From the NCBI GenBank assembly GCA_001724275.1, contig MEDZ01000003.1:33230-97229 (forward strand): a stretch of 64,000 nucleotides of DNA, read 5' to 3'. Source of the stretch: Gemmatimonadetes bacterium SCN 70-22 (GTDB lineage: Bacteria; Gemmatimonadota; Gemmatimonadetes; Gemmatimonadales; Gemmatimonadaceae). Made by a program: the position numbers and the translations under genes. Positions within the stretch are counted from its first letter, which is position 1, and each line of letters starts with the position of its first letter. The notes below the pieces were generated by a model. That model saw only the letters and a program-made list of their open reading frames with translations, ran no database searches and was not told the origin of the DNA. This document shows, one piece after another, positions 35,185 to 43,611 of this stretch.

Positions 35185-37851
35185 CTACCCCTCGCGCGCC
35201 AGGCGCGCCAGTTCGTCCAGCACGCGCAGCGCCTCGAGCGGCGTCATCTGGTTCGCGTCGAGCGCCTTGAGGCGAGTCACGGCAGCATGCGGCTCAGGCG
35301 CGAACAGGGACAGCTGTGGCGCCCCCGGCGTCGCGCGCCCCCCGCGTGTCGCCACTCCCGTCTCCCGTCTCCCGTCTCCCGTCTCGCGCATCAGCCCTTC
35401 CGCGAGTTGCTCTCCTTCCAGGAGCGCCAACACCTCCCTCGCTCGCCCAATCACTGCCTCCGGCAGCCCCGCCAGGCGCCCCACCTCGATCCCGTACGAC
35501 CGGTCCGCCCCTCCGGGCTGTAGCCGGTGCAGGAACAGCACCTGCTCCCCCACCTCGCGCACCGCGACGTTAAAGTTGCGTACCGCATCTAATTCGTCGC
35601 TCAGCTGGGTCAGCTCGTGGTAGTGCGTCGCGAACACCGTCTTCGCCCCCGTCCGGTCGTGCAGGTGCTCGCTCACCGCCCACGCGATCGACACGCCGTC
35701 GTACGTCGACGTCCCGCGCCCGATCTCGTCCAGCAGGACCAGGCTGCGTCGGGTCGCCGTGTGCAGGATGGCGCTCGTCTCCGCCATCTCCACCATGAAC
35801 GTCGATTGGCCCCGCACCAGGTTGTCGCTCGCCCCGACGCGCGTGAAGATCCGGTCCACGATCCCGATGCGCGCCCGGCTGGCGGGCACGAACGACCCCA
35901 CCTGCGCAATCAACACGATCAGCCCGATCTGCCGCAGGATCGTCGACTTCCCCGCCATGTTGGGGCCGGTCAGGATGATCATCCGCGCCCCCTCCGTCAG
36001 CTGCACATCGTTGGGGATGAACTTGTCGCGCGGCATCATCCGCTCCACCACCGGGTGCCGCCCGCCGACGATCTCCAGGTCGAACTCCTCGGTGATCTCC
36101 GGGCGCACGTAGCGCTCCGTCGCCGCCACCTCGGCCAGCGTCCCCAGCACGTCCAGCTGCGCCACCAGCGCGGCCGTGTCTTGCAGCCGGCGGATCGCCC
36201 CCCCGACGCGCGCGCGCAATCCCTCGAACAGCTCGCGCTCCCGCGCCTCGATCCGCTCCGTCGCCGTCAGCACCTTCTCCTCGTACTCCTTCAGCGCCGG
36301 CGTCACGTATCGCTCGGCGCCGGTGAGCGTCTGCCGCCGCTGGTAGTCGTCGGGAATCAGGTGCCGGTTGGCATTCGTGATCTCGATGTAATAGCCGAAC
36401 ACCCGGTTGTAGCCGACCTTCAGCGAGGCGATCCCCGTCCGCGCCCGCTCCGCCGCCTGGATGTTGGCGATCGCATCGCGCCCCCCGTCCCGCAGCGCCC
36501 GCAGCTCGTCCAGCGGCGCATCGACCCCGGCCCGGATCGCATCCTCCTCCCCGATCGCCGTCGGCGGGCGCTCCACCAGCGTCGCGGTGATCGCCTCGGC
36601 CAGGTCGGCACACGCATCCCACCGCGCCGCAATGACGCCTAACGCACCGTAGTCGCCCAGGTGTGCGGTCGCCGCGGCAACCCGGGGCAGCTGTGCCAGC
36701 GAGCTCCCCAGCGCCCCCAGCTCGCGCGGCGTCGCCCGCGCCGCCGCCACCTTGCTCGCCAGGCGCTCCACGTCGCGCACGCCGTCCAGCGCGTCCCGCA
36801 GCGCGCCGCGCGCCACCCCGTCGTGCACCAGCGCTCCCACCGCGTCCAGGCGCGACTCGATCGCCCCCCGGTCCAGCAACGGCGCCAGCAGCCACTGCCG
36901 CAACAGCCGCGCCCCCATCGGCGTCTGCGTCCGGTCGAACACCCCCAGCAGCGTCCCCGCCCGCTCCGCCGAGGCCCGCCCGTTGGGATGGTCGCTCTCC
37001 CCGCGCAGCGACTCCACCAGCTCCAGGTTGCGGCGGGTCATCTCGTCCAGCGGCATCACGCCGCCGGCCCGCTCGAGCGTGGGGCGCGTGAGGTGCGGAA
37101 TCCCCGCCGGCTGCAATTCGCGCACGTAGCGCAGCAGCGCCCCGCCTGCCCCCACCGCTGCCCCCGCATCGGTCCCCACCCCCAGCCCCTCCAGCGAGTG
37201 CACCCCGAAGTGCCGCGCCAGCTCGTCGCGCGCCACCGCCGGATCGAACTCCCACCCGTCGCGCTCGGTCACCAGCGCGCCGTCCGCGTGCAGCTCCGCC
37301 GCCGCCCCCACCAGCGAGGTCCCTCTCGCCACCAGCACCTCGCTCGGCGCGAACCGCGCCAGCGCCGCCCCCGCATCCGCGGCCGGGGCCAGCACCAGGT
37401 GGAACGCCCCGGTCGACACGTCCGCCGCCGCGATCCCGAACGTCTCACCCTCCCGGTGCACGGCACACAGGAAGTTGTTCCGCGTCACGTCCAGCAGGTC
37501 GTCGGCGAATGCCGCGCCCGGCGTGATCGTCTCCACGACCTCGCGCCGCACGATCCCCTTCGCCAGCTTCGGGTCCTCGACCTGCTCGCAGATCGCCACC
37601 CGGAACCCCTGCTGCACCAGGCGGCGCAGGTAGTCGTTCACCGCCTTCACCGGGACCCCCGCCAGCGGCACGTCCGACGCCCCGCCGTTGTTGCGGCTCG
37701 TCAGCGTCAACCCCAGCACCCGCGACGCCACCTCGGCGTCCTCGAAGAACATCTCGTAGAAGTCGCCCATCCGGAACAGCAGGATCGCCTCCTGGTGGCG
37801 CGCCTTGATGTCCCGGTACTGCTGCATGAGCGGCGTCCCGTCGCGGCTCAT
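35185..37851 (-). CDS. mutS: DNA mismatch repair protein MutS
   Basis: Recognises mismatches and starts their repair. Domain I carries RMGDFYEMFFEDA with the mismatch-binding Phe-x-Glu. The ATPase domain carries GPNMAGKST (Walker A), LLDEIGRGTSTYDG (Walker B/signature) and ATHYHELTQL (His switch). The length is 888. Between the ATPase and the C-terminal helical domain is an insertion encoded by a four-copy CTCCCGT array, giving the linker RETGDGRRETGV. The ATG at 37851 overlaps the stop of the SPOR gene (ATGA). The longer frame upstream is a shadow. The beta-clamp-binding QLSLFAP motif is present near residue 840. Confidence 0.97.
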   Translation of the reverse strand: MSRDGTPLMQQYRDIKARHQEAILLFRMGDFYEMFFEDAEVASRVLGLTLTSRNNGGASDVPLAGVPVKAVNDYLRRLVQQGFRVAICEQVEDPKLAKGIVRREVVETITPGAAFADDLLDVTRNNFLCAVHREGETFGIAAADVSTGAFHLVLAPAADAGAALARFAPSEVLVARGTSLVGAAAELHADGALVTERDGWEFDPAVARDELARHFGVHSLEGLGVGTDAGAAVGAGGALLRYVRELQPAGIPHLTRPTLERAGGVMPLDEMTRRNLELVESLRGESDHPNGRASAERAGTLLGVFDRTQTPMGARLLRQWLLAPLLDRGAIESRLDAVGALVHDGVARGALRDALDGVRDVERLASKVAAARATPRELGALGSSLAQLPRVAAATAHLGDYGALGVIAARWDACADLAEAITATLVERPPTAIGEEDAIRAGVDAPLDELRALRDGGRDAIANIQAAERARTGIASLKVGYNRVFGYYIEITNANRHLIPDDYQRRQTLTGAERYVTPALKEYEEKVLTATERIEARERELFEGLRARVGGAIRRLQDTAALVAQLDVLGTLAEVAATERYVRPEITEEFDLEIVGGRHPVVERMMPRDKFIPNDVQLTEGARMIILTGPNMAGKSTILRQIGLIVLIAQVGSFVPASRARIGIVDRIFTRVGASDNLVRGQSTFMVEMAETSAILHTATRRSLVLLDEIGRGTSTYDGVSIAWAVSEHLHDRTGAKTVFATHYHELTQLSDELDAVRNFNVAVREVGEQVLFLHRLQPGGADRSYGIEVGRLAGLPEAVIGRAREVLALLEGEQLAEGLMRETGDGRRETGVATRGGRATPGAPQLSLFAPEPHAAVTRLKALDANQMTPLEALRVLDELARLAREG
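35355..35382 (+). repeat. Tandem CTCCCGT array within mutS
   Basis: Four perfect 7-base units in the coding sequence of mutS, identical to the array at 33217-33244. Because 28 is not a multiple of three, a gain or loss of one unit shifts the mutS frame near its C-terminus. Confidence 0.9.
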
Positions 37852-38822
37852 TTCTTCTCCGCCTCCACGACGATCCCGTTCACGCGCGACGCCTTCATCC
37901 GTCCCTGCGCCGCCACCGCCGCTTCGCGCGTCGCGTATCGCCCCACCCGCACCCGGAACGGCGCCTTCTCCCCCCACACGCGCACGTCGTAGCCGCGCTG
38001 CTTGAGCACCGCCGCCAGCGCTTCGGCATCTCGCTGCTTGGGAAACGCCGCCACCTGCACGCTGTACTCCGTGGCCGGCCGTGCGGCACCCGGCGCCACG
38101 CCATCGCGTGGAGCGGCACGTCCCGCGTCGCGCCCCTCCACCCCTCCCGCCCCGGGCGCCGACGGCCGCTGCACGTCACGCCCGCCACGCCCGGGCATCG
38201 CCACCGCGGTCGATTCCTCCTTCGCGCGCGCCGCCGCCCCAGCCAGCGCGCTCGGCGTGCACCGTTGCAGGTAGTACTCGATCTGGTTCAGCTGCTCCAC
38301 GTCTTCCGCCGAAACCCGGCTGCGCGCCTCCGCCAGCGAGGCGCACCCCCGGCCAAGGTCACCGTCCTCGACGGCCAGTCGCCCGGCCCAGAATGCCGCC
38401 TTTCCCGCCACCCCCCCGGTGGGATGCTCGCGCACCAGGCGCTCGAAATTGCGCCGCGCCCCGATCCGGTCCCCGCGCGCCAGCTTGAGCTGCGCCACCA
38501 TCATCGTCGCGTCCTCGGCCCGCGCCGATAGCGGGTACTCCACGCTCACGCGCAGGTAGTCGCGCTCCGCCTCCGCGGCGCTGCTGGAGGCATAGGCGCG
38601 CGCGAACAGCGCCTCGGCGTATTCGGACGTCCCTTCCGTCGCCGCGGCCAGCAGCGAATCCGCCAGCTGCCGCGCGCCCGACCGGTTCCCCGCGTTCACC
38701 AGGCGCTGCACGCGCGCCAGCGTCGAGTCGCCCCCCTGGGCGACGACCGGTTGCGCCGCGCCCGCCATGAGCGCGACACCCACGAGGACGGCAACGGCAA
38801 GCAAGCGGAATCGAGGCATCAT
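37848..38822 (-). CDS. SPOR-domain protein with tetratricopeptide-like front
   Basis: A 324-residue exported protein. The signal peptide is FRLLAVAVLVGVALMAGAAQ, ending VVAQ. A helical repeat region (about 30-170) contains TPR-like pairs such as FARAYASSSAAEAERDYLRV. An Ala/Gly/Arg-rich linker follows. The C-terminal SPOR domain (about 245-320: EYSVQVAAFPKQRDAEALAAV and YDVRVWGEKAPFRVRVGRY) binds denuded peptidoglycan strands at division sites. It fits in size and layout with cell-envelope division proteins. The start is the first of two Met at 38822, 14 bases after the holA stop. The end overlaps mutS (ATGA). Its frame extends further upstream only as a holA shadow. Confidence 0.85.
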   Translation of the reverse strand: MMPRFRLLAVAVLVGVALMAGAAQPVVAQGGDSTLARVQRLVNAGNRSGARQLADSLLAAATEGTSEYAEALFARAYASSSAAEAERDYLRVSVEYPLSARAEDATMMVAQLKLARGDRIGARRNFERLVREHPTGGVAGKAAFWAGRLAVEDGDLGRGCASLAEARSRVSAEDVEQLNQIEYYLQRCTPSALAGAAARAKEESTAVAMPGRGGRDVQRPSAPGAGGVEGRDAGRAAPRDGVAPGAARPATEYSVQVAAFPKQRDAEALAAVLKQRGYDVRVWGEKAPFRVRVGRYATREAAVAAQGRMKASRVNGIVVEAEKK

Positions 38823-38836
38823 GGTCGCATTGATCG

Positions 38837-39889
38837 TTAGGCGGCGTGGTGCCGCGCGGGGACGCACAGGGTGCAGACCAGCGAGGCCAGCATCTGTTCG
38901 TCCGAGGAGAGGCGCGTGTCCTTCGCCGCACGGTCCGCCGCCAGCAGCGCCGCGAGCGCCTGGTCGATGCTCGCCGAATCCCAGCGCGAGACGTTGCGCG
39001 CCCAGCACTTCGTCGCCTCTCCCCACGGACGCATCGGATATGCCCCCGTCTCCTTCAACAGCCCGAAGAACTCGGCCTCCAGCCGCTGCGCCGGCAGCCC
39101 TCGGTCGCGCGCCAGGCGGCCCCACCCGATCGCCATCGTCTGCGCCGTCAGCGCCATGATGATCGGCACCAGGCCGGATTTCGGCAGCAGCAACACGTGC
39201 TCCACCAGCGACAGCGCGGCATCCACGTCACGCTCGGCCACCCGGTCCAGGAAATCGCCCAGCGATTCCCCCTGCCGCACACCCACCACCTCGCGGACGG
39301 CGACCTCGTCGATCGCCCCGCCCTGCGTGTAGCTGGCCAGCTTGTCCAGCTCGGACGCCAGTTGCGCCGTGTCGGGGCCGACGTGCTCCACGAGGAGCTC
39401 GGCCGCGCGCTCGCTCGACGTCACGCCGTGCACCTCGCGGGCTTGCTCCAGCACCCACTCCACTACCTCGCGATCGCGCATCGCCGGGAACGCGAGCGCC
39501 ACCCCCGCGCGCTCCAGCTCCTTGTCCGCCTTCGCTCCCGCCGTCGCGATCAGCACCAGGACGGTGGTACTCGATGGCCGCGTCAGGTATCGGTCGAGCC
39601 CCGCGCGCACGTCCTTCTTGAGCGCACCGACATCGCGCACCACCACGACCCGCCGCTCCGCCATCATCGGTGGCGTGTTCACCGCCGACTCGAGCTGCTC
39701 CGCCGAGACGTCGGCCCCCCGCAGCAGGTCGAAGTTGAAGTCGCGCGTCGCGGGATCCACGGCTCCGGCCATCAGCTGCCGCACCGTCCCTTCCTTCCGG
39801 TATTCATCGTCCCCGTGGAAGTAGTAGGCGGGCGCGAAGGTCTGGTTGTGGATGGCCTTCCGCAGGTCGCGGAGCGCTTGGGCACTCAT
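38837..39889 (-). CDS. holA: DNA polymerase III, delta subunit
   Basis: A 350-residue clamp-loader subunit that opens the beta clamp. The N-terminal AAA-like part has FAPAYYFHGDDEYRKEGTVR and RRVVVVRDVGALKKDVRAGL near residue 80; domain II has SSERAAELLVEHVGPDTAQL and ASELDKLASY near 165; the C-terminal collar has PKSGLVPIIMALTAQT. MSAQALRDLRKAIHNQTF at 39889 is the natural start; upstream codons are a Gly-rich run. It is followed closely by the SPOR gene and then mutS, forming a probable operon. Confidence 0.93.
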   Translation of the reverse strand: MSAQALRDLRKAIHNQTFAPAYYFHGDDEYRKEGTVRQLMAGAVDPATRDFNFDLLRGADVSAEQLESAVNTPPMMAERRVVVVRDVGALKKDVRAGLDRYLTRPSSTTVLVLIATAGAKADKELERAGVALAFPAMRDREVVEWVLEQAREVHGVTSSERAAELLVEHVGPDTAQLASELDKLASYTQGGAIDEVAVREVVGVRQGESLGDFLDRVAERDVDAALSLVEHVLLLPKSGLVPIIMALTAQTMAIGWGRLARDRGLPAQRLEAEFFGLLKETGAYPMRPWGEATKCWARNVSRWDSASIDQALAALLAADRAAKDTRLSSDEQMLASLVCTLCVPARHHAA

Positions 39890-39961
39890 GGTGGCCCAAT
39901 ATAGCGCGCCCTCCCCCTCCCTCCCGTTGCCGCCGGCCACGAACCCGGCACGCACGTGTAC

Positions 39962-40540
39962 TCAGCGCGTCGGCGACTCGGGCTGGTAGTTCACCGCGCG
40001 CACGGGCGCCGATTCCGCCGCGTCGGCGTAGCGCAGCTGCGCCTCCTCCATCATCAGGAGCGCCGGCCACACCGCCATTCCGGTCGACACGGACGCGACG
40101 AACGCCGGAGGCGCCACGGGGAGCGGACCCCGCACCTCCTGCTCGGCCGTGACCGGACGGATGACGACGCCTGGGAGCCGGGCGATCTGCCCCGTGTCCG
40201 GACGCTCCATCAGCGCCACGGCCATGAGTCCGATCGCCACCAGTCCGAGCGACATGGAAACGAATCCGCTCATGCCGGGACCGCGGAAGAGAGGGGCCGG
40301 GGCCGCGAGCCGCTGGCGCTCCGTCTCGAGGCGCCGCGCGAGCCGCCGCGAAAACTCTTCCGATGGCTGGATGCTGGGCAGGTTGTTCCGAACCAGGAGC
40401 AGGCTTCGCCGCACATCCGAATCGAGTCGCGCGCACGCCCGACACTCGCTGCGATGGTGCTCCATCGCCACGACGTCCACCCCCGGAAGGGTGTCGTCCA
40501 CGAAAGCGAGATGTTTGCGGCGGAACGTCCTGCAGTCCAT
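39962..40540 (-). CDS. Anti-sigma factor with zinc-finger (zf-HC2-like) domain
   Basis: A 192-residue protein. The N-terminal part has an HxxxCxxC zinc motif (HHRSECRACAR near residue 29) typical of ZAS anti-sigma domains, which hold ECF sigma factors inactive. A single membrane segment follows (MSGFVSMSLGLVAIGLMAVALM, about 90-110). The C-terminal part (about 110-192) would then be periplasmic. It is downstream of the ECF sigma gene on the same strand, separated by about 200 bases that include a terminator-like hairpin. The ATG at 40540 gives MDCRTFRRKHLAFVDD; the frame upstream continues into a sigma shadow. Confidence 0.85.
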   Translation of the reverse strand: MDCRTFRRKHLAFVDDTLPGVDVVAMEHHRSECRACARLDSDVRRSLLLVRNNLPSIQPSEEFSRRLARRLETERQRLAAPAPLFRGPGMSGFVSMSLGLVAIGLMAVALMERPDTGQIARLPGVVIRPVTAEQEVRGPLPVAPPAFVASVSTGMAVWPALLMMEEAQLRYADAAESAPVRAVNYQPESPTR

Positions 40541-40655
40541 GACGCGCGGAACCTCGAGGGCTGGAGGCGAAGGAGGGTACCCATCCCTCCCGATCGGGTT
40601 CCCATTTTGCACACGGTGGACACCGAATGCCAGAGCCCGCTCCTGGGAGGAGGAC

Positions 40656-40687
40656 GAGAAACCCCCCACGGAGTTTCCGTGGGGGGT
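40656..40687 (-). terminator. Intrinsic terminator or attenuator between ECF sigma and anti-sigma genes
   Basis: On the minus strand CCCCCCACGGA and TCCGTGGGGGG, in the form CCCCCCACGGAAACTCCGTGGGGGG, make a stem of about 11 bases with a short loop, followed by TTTCTCGTC. It lies 53 bases after the sigma stop and would lower read-through into the anti-sigma gene. Confidence 0.7.
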
Positions 40688-40739
40688 CGCTTCCCCGCTG
40701 TTCGGCCCGCCGTGGGACGGCTCCGTCCCACTCCCCTGG

Positions 40740-41378
40740 CTAGAGCAGCCCAGGCGCGATGATGGCCGCGAACGCGTTGCGTGCCCGGTTGAGCCGCGAC
40801 TTGACCGTCCCGAGGTTGCACTCGGTGATCTCGGCGATCTCCTCGTACGACTTCCCCTCGAGCTCCCGGAGAATGAATACCTGCCGATGATGCTCGGGAA
40901 GCTGCTCCACAGACTGTTCGACCAGGTCTCGGAGGTGCCGCTTGCGATACAAGTCGTCCGGACGCGATCCGGGATCCTCGAACTGCAGCGGCCGGTCCTC
41001 GTCCTGCCAGTTCTTCCTGATGGCCTGGAACAGCACCAGCGGGTTCCGCGACCGGTTCCGTAGCTCATTCTTTGCCAGGTTGGAGGCGATCGTGTAGATC
41101 CAGGTCGAGAACTTCTTCGACCGATCGAAGCGATGGAGGTGACGGTACACGCGGATGAAGACCTCCTGCACCAGGTCCTCGGCTCGTTCGCGGTCACCGA
41201 TCGTGCGATAGATGAAGTTCAGGAGGCGTGTCTGGTAGCGGTCCACCAGTTCCGGAAATGCCCGCTCCTCGCCCGCCAGGAACGCGCTGACCACCTCGCC
41301 GTCGTCCACCTGCCGAAGCCGCTCCCGGACGGAAGCGCCGGCAGGGAGGTGCGCCGATTGAAGTGCCGCGTCAGCCAT
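40740..41378 (-). CDS. RNA polymerase sigma-70 factor, ECF subfamily
   Basis: A 212-residue regulator with sigma domains 2 and 4 only. Region 2 reads DRYQTRLLNFIYRTIGDRER and AEDLVQEVFIRVYRHLHRF near residue 45-85 and FSTWIYTIASNLAKNELRNR after it. Region 4 has LPEHHRQVFILRELEGKSYE and EIAEITECNLGTVKSRLNRA near 160-200, the helix-turn-helix. It is RpoE-like. The anti-sigma gene downstream is its likely partner. The ATG at 41378 gives MADAALQSAHLPAG; there is a 268-base non-coding gap upstream in which no clear autoregulatory promoter is seen. Confidence 0.94.
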   Translation of the reverse strand: MADAALQSAHLPAGASVRERLRQVDDGEVVSAFLAGEERAFPELVDRYQTRLLNFIYRTIGDRERAEDLVQEVFIRVYRHLHRFDRSKKFSTWIYTIASNLAKNELRNRSRNPLVLFQAIRKNWQDEDRPLQFEDPGSRPDDLYRKRHLRDLVEQSVEQLPEHHRQVFILRELEGKSYEEIAEITECNLGTVKSRLNRARNAFAAIIAPGLL

Positions 41379-41646
41379 GGTGGGTGTCCTCGCTGGTCTC
41401 GCTGGGTGGATCGTACTACGCCGAAGGTGGCAGCCCCACGCCCGTGTTCCACTGTCCTGCAGGGCAGACCCCGTGCCGCACCATCCCGCCAGGCCGGCAT
41501 TGGAATAACTACCACAGAATCAACTACTTACCGTGTCCCATGTCACCTTGCCCCTCGGCACGGCATCCCGATCCGTCCACTCCGGGTGACAGGGGACTGT
41601 TCCCCAATTCTGGACAGTTTCCGTCTCCCCTCACCCCTACCTCCTC

Positions 41647-42201
41647 TCAGCGCCCCAGTCGGTAGCCCGCCGCGAACAGGATGGCCACGAGCGTCTTGCC
41701 GTCCACGATCTCTCCCCGCTCGATCATGGCCAGCACCTCGGACAGCGGGAAGTTCACCACCTCGATGAACTCGTCGGCCTCCCGCTGGCTCTCACCCATC
41801 GAGAGCCCGGTCGCCATGAACAGGTGGATCCGCTCGTCCGTGAACCCTGGGGTCGTATAGATCGTCGTCAGCGGTTCGACACGCTCAGCGGTGCAACCGG
41901 TTTCCTCCTTGAGTTCCCGAATCGCGCACTCGAGCGGCGACTCCCCCGCATCCAGGCGCCCCGCCGGGATCTCGTACAGGTAGCGCTCGGCCGCGTATCG
42001 GTACTGCCGCACCAGAAGGAGCTGCGGATCGTCCCCGCCCGGGTCGCTGGCGAACGGGATGACTGCCGACGCCCCCGAGTGCCGGATCATTTCCAGCTCC
42101 CCTTCCGTGCCATCGGGGAAGCGCACTCGGTCTATCTCGAGGTTCAGCACGCGACCCGAATACACGCGGGCGGACGCCAGCCGCGGTGACGAACTGTCCA
42201 T
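41647..42201 (-). CDS. Nudix hydrolase, ADP-ribose pyrophosphatase type
   Basis: A 184-residue protein. The Nudix box is perfect: GRLDAGESPLECAIRELKEE then TGC (Gx5Ex7REUxEExGU), near residue 90. The segment before it (LLLVRQYRYAAERYLYEIPA) and PGFTDERIHLFMAT after it are the marks of ADP-ribose pyrophosphatases, which hydrolyse ADP-ribose to AMP and ribose 5-phosphate. The start is MDSSSPRLASARVYSG at 42201; the longer frame upstream is an M16 shadow. It follows 37 bases behind the second M16 pair. Confidence 0.9.
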   Translation of the reverse strand: MDSSSPRLASARVYSGRVLNLEIDRVRFPDGTEGELEMIRHSGASAVIPFASDPGGDDPQLLLVRQYRYAAERYLYEIPAGRLDAGESPLECAIRELKEETGCTAERVEPLTTIYTTPGFTDERIHLFMATGLSMGESQREADEFIEVVNFPLSEVLAMIERGEIVDGKTLVAILFAAGYRLGR

Positions 42202-42238
42202 AGTTGGTAAGAAACTGGTACTAATTAGCGACCGGCCA

Positions 42239-43609
42239 TCATTCGGAGGTGGGGCGCCCCAGGGCATCGTATTCCCGCACTGCCCCCACTCCCAAGGCGG
42301 CCAACGAATCCCGTACTCCCTTCGCGTCGCCCACCGCGACGACCTGCAGTCGCGCCGGTTCCAGGTGCGCTTGCGCGACGCGAAGCACGTCATCGGCCGA
42401 GACCGCGGCGATCCGCTCGCGATACGTGTCGTAGTAGTCGTCCGGCAGCCCGAAGCCTTCGCGCATGGCCAGGGCATCGGCAATCGCCGCCGTCGTCTCG
42501 AACCGGATCGGGAAGACCCCCGTGAGATAGTCCACCGCCAGCGACAATTCGCTCGCGCTGACGCGCTCGGCGCGTATCCGGTCGATCTCGTCGAGGATCT
42601 CGCGCACCGCAGCCGCCGTGACGTCACTCCGCACTGCGGTCGACGCCTCGAACGCGCTCGCGCGCCGGCGCCAGTCGAAGGAGGTGAACGCCCCGTAGGT
42701 GTACGCGTTCCGCTCGCGCAGGTTGAGGTTGATGCGCGAGTTGAACAGCCCTCCCAGGATCGCGTTCATGACCGACAGCGCGTGGAAGTCCGGGTGCGTT
42801 CGCGGCACCGACAGGTGCCCGATGCGCAGCTCCGACTGCGGCGCGTCGGCCTTGGCCACCAGGTGCACGCCACGCTCCGCATGGGCCGCCCCCACCACGA
42901 TCTCCGGTGCCGTCCCTCCCTCCACCTGCCACCCCCCGAACGCCTGCTCCGCCAGCTGCACGACCAGCCCGGGGTCCACGTCTCCCGTCACGATGAGCCG
43001 GCTCCGCCGGGGCACGATGAACCTCGCGTGGTGGGCCGCCAGTGACGCGCGCGTGAGCCCACCCACCGTTGCCTCGTCTCCTCCCTCCGCGCATGCGTAC
43101 CGGCTTTCGGGGGCGAACGTGAAGCGCGCGAACATGTCGTCCGCCAGGCCGCGCGGCTCCGTTCGCTGCTGCAGCAGCTCGGCCAGTCGCTCCTGCCGCA
43201 GGCGCTCCACCTCGCTCTCGGGAAATGCCGGCTCCGATGCCACCTCGGCCAGCAGCTGCAATGCGTCCCCGAGCCGGGGCGACAGCACCGTGGTACTGCA
43301 CTCCGCATACGTCCAGGTCACCCCGGTCGCCAGTTCCCCTCCCAGGCGCTCGAACGCATCGGTGAGCGCGACGGCGTCCCGCCGCTTCGTTCCCTCCGCG
43401 AGCGCATCCGCCGTCAATGCCGCCGCCCCCGCGCCCCCCACGTCGTCGCACTCCCCCCCGGCGTCGGCCATGAAGAGGGCCGTGGCCACCGGTAGCCGTT
43501 CGAGGCGCGCCACGTGCACGGTCAACCCGTTGCCCAGCACGTGCCGCTCGGTATCGGGAAAGCGGTACGGGCGCCGAGCCCCGGCAACCGGTCGCGTTGC
43601 TCCTGCCAT
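42239..43609 (-). CDS. M16 family protein, subunit without the zinc motif (second pair)
   Basis: A 456-residue M16 protein without the HxxEH motif; the corresponding place reads AALTADALAEG. The C-terminal ILGGLFNSRINLNLRERNAY, then TYGAFTSFDWRR, is the conserved substrate-side region. The ATG at 43609 has an excellent ribosome-binding site (GGGGGAGGAG, 5 bases away), so it is preferred over the GTG at 43615, which would have none and would overlap the preceding stop as GTGA. No signal peptide is visible, unlike in the first pair, so it may be cytosolic. Confidence 0.9.
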   Translation of the reverse strand: MAGATRPVAGARRPYRFPDTERHVLGNGLTVHVARLERLPVATALFMADAGGECDDVGGAGAAALTADALAEGTKRRDAVALTDAFERLGGELATGVTWTYAECSTTVLSPRLGDALQLLAEVASEPAFPESEVERLRQERLAELLQQRTEPRGLADDMFARFTFAPESRYACAEGGDEATVGGLTRASLAAHHARFIVPRRSRLIVTGDVDPGLVVQLAEQAFGGWQVEGGTAPEIVVGAAHAERGVHLVAKADAPQSELRIGHLSVPRTHPDFHALSVMNAILGGLFNSRINLNLRERNAYTYGAFTSFDWRRRASAFEASTAVRSDVTAAAVREILDEIDRIRAERVSASELSLAVDYLTGVFPIRFETTAAIADALAMREGFGLPDDYYDTYRERIAAVSADDVLRVAQAHLEPARLQVVAVGDAKGVRDSLAALGVGAVREYDALGRPTSE

Positions 43610-43611
43610 GC

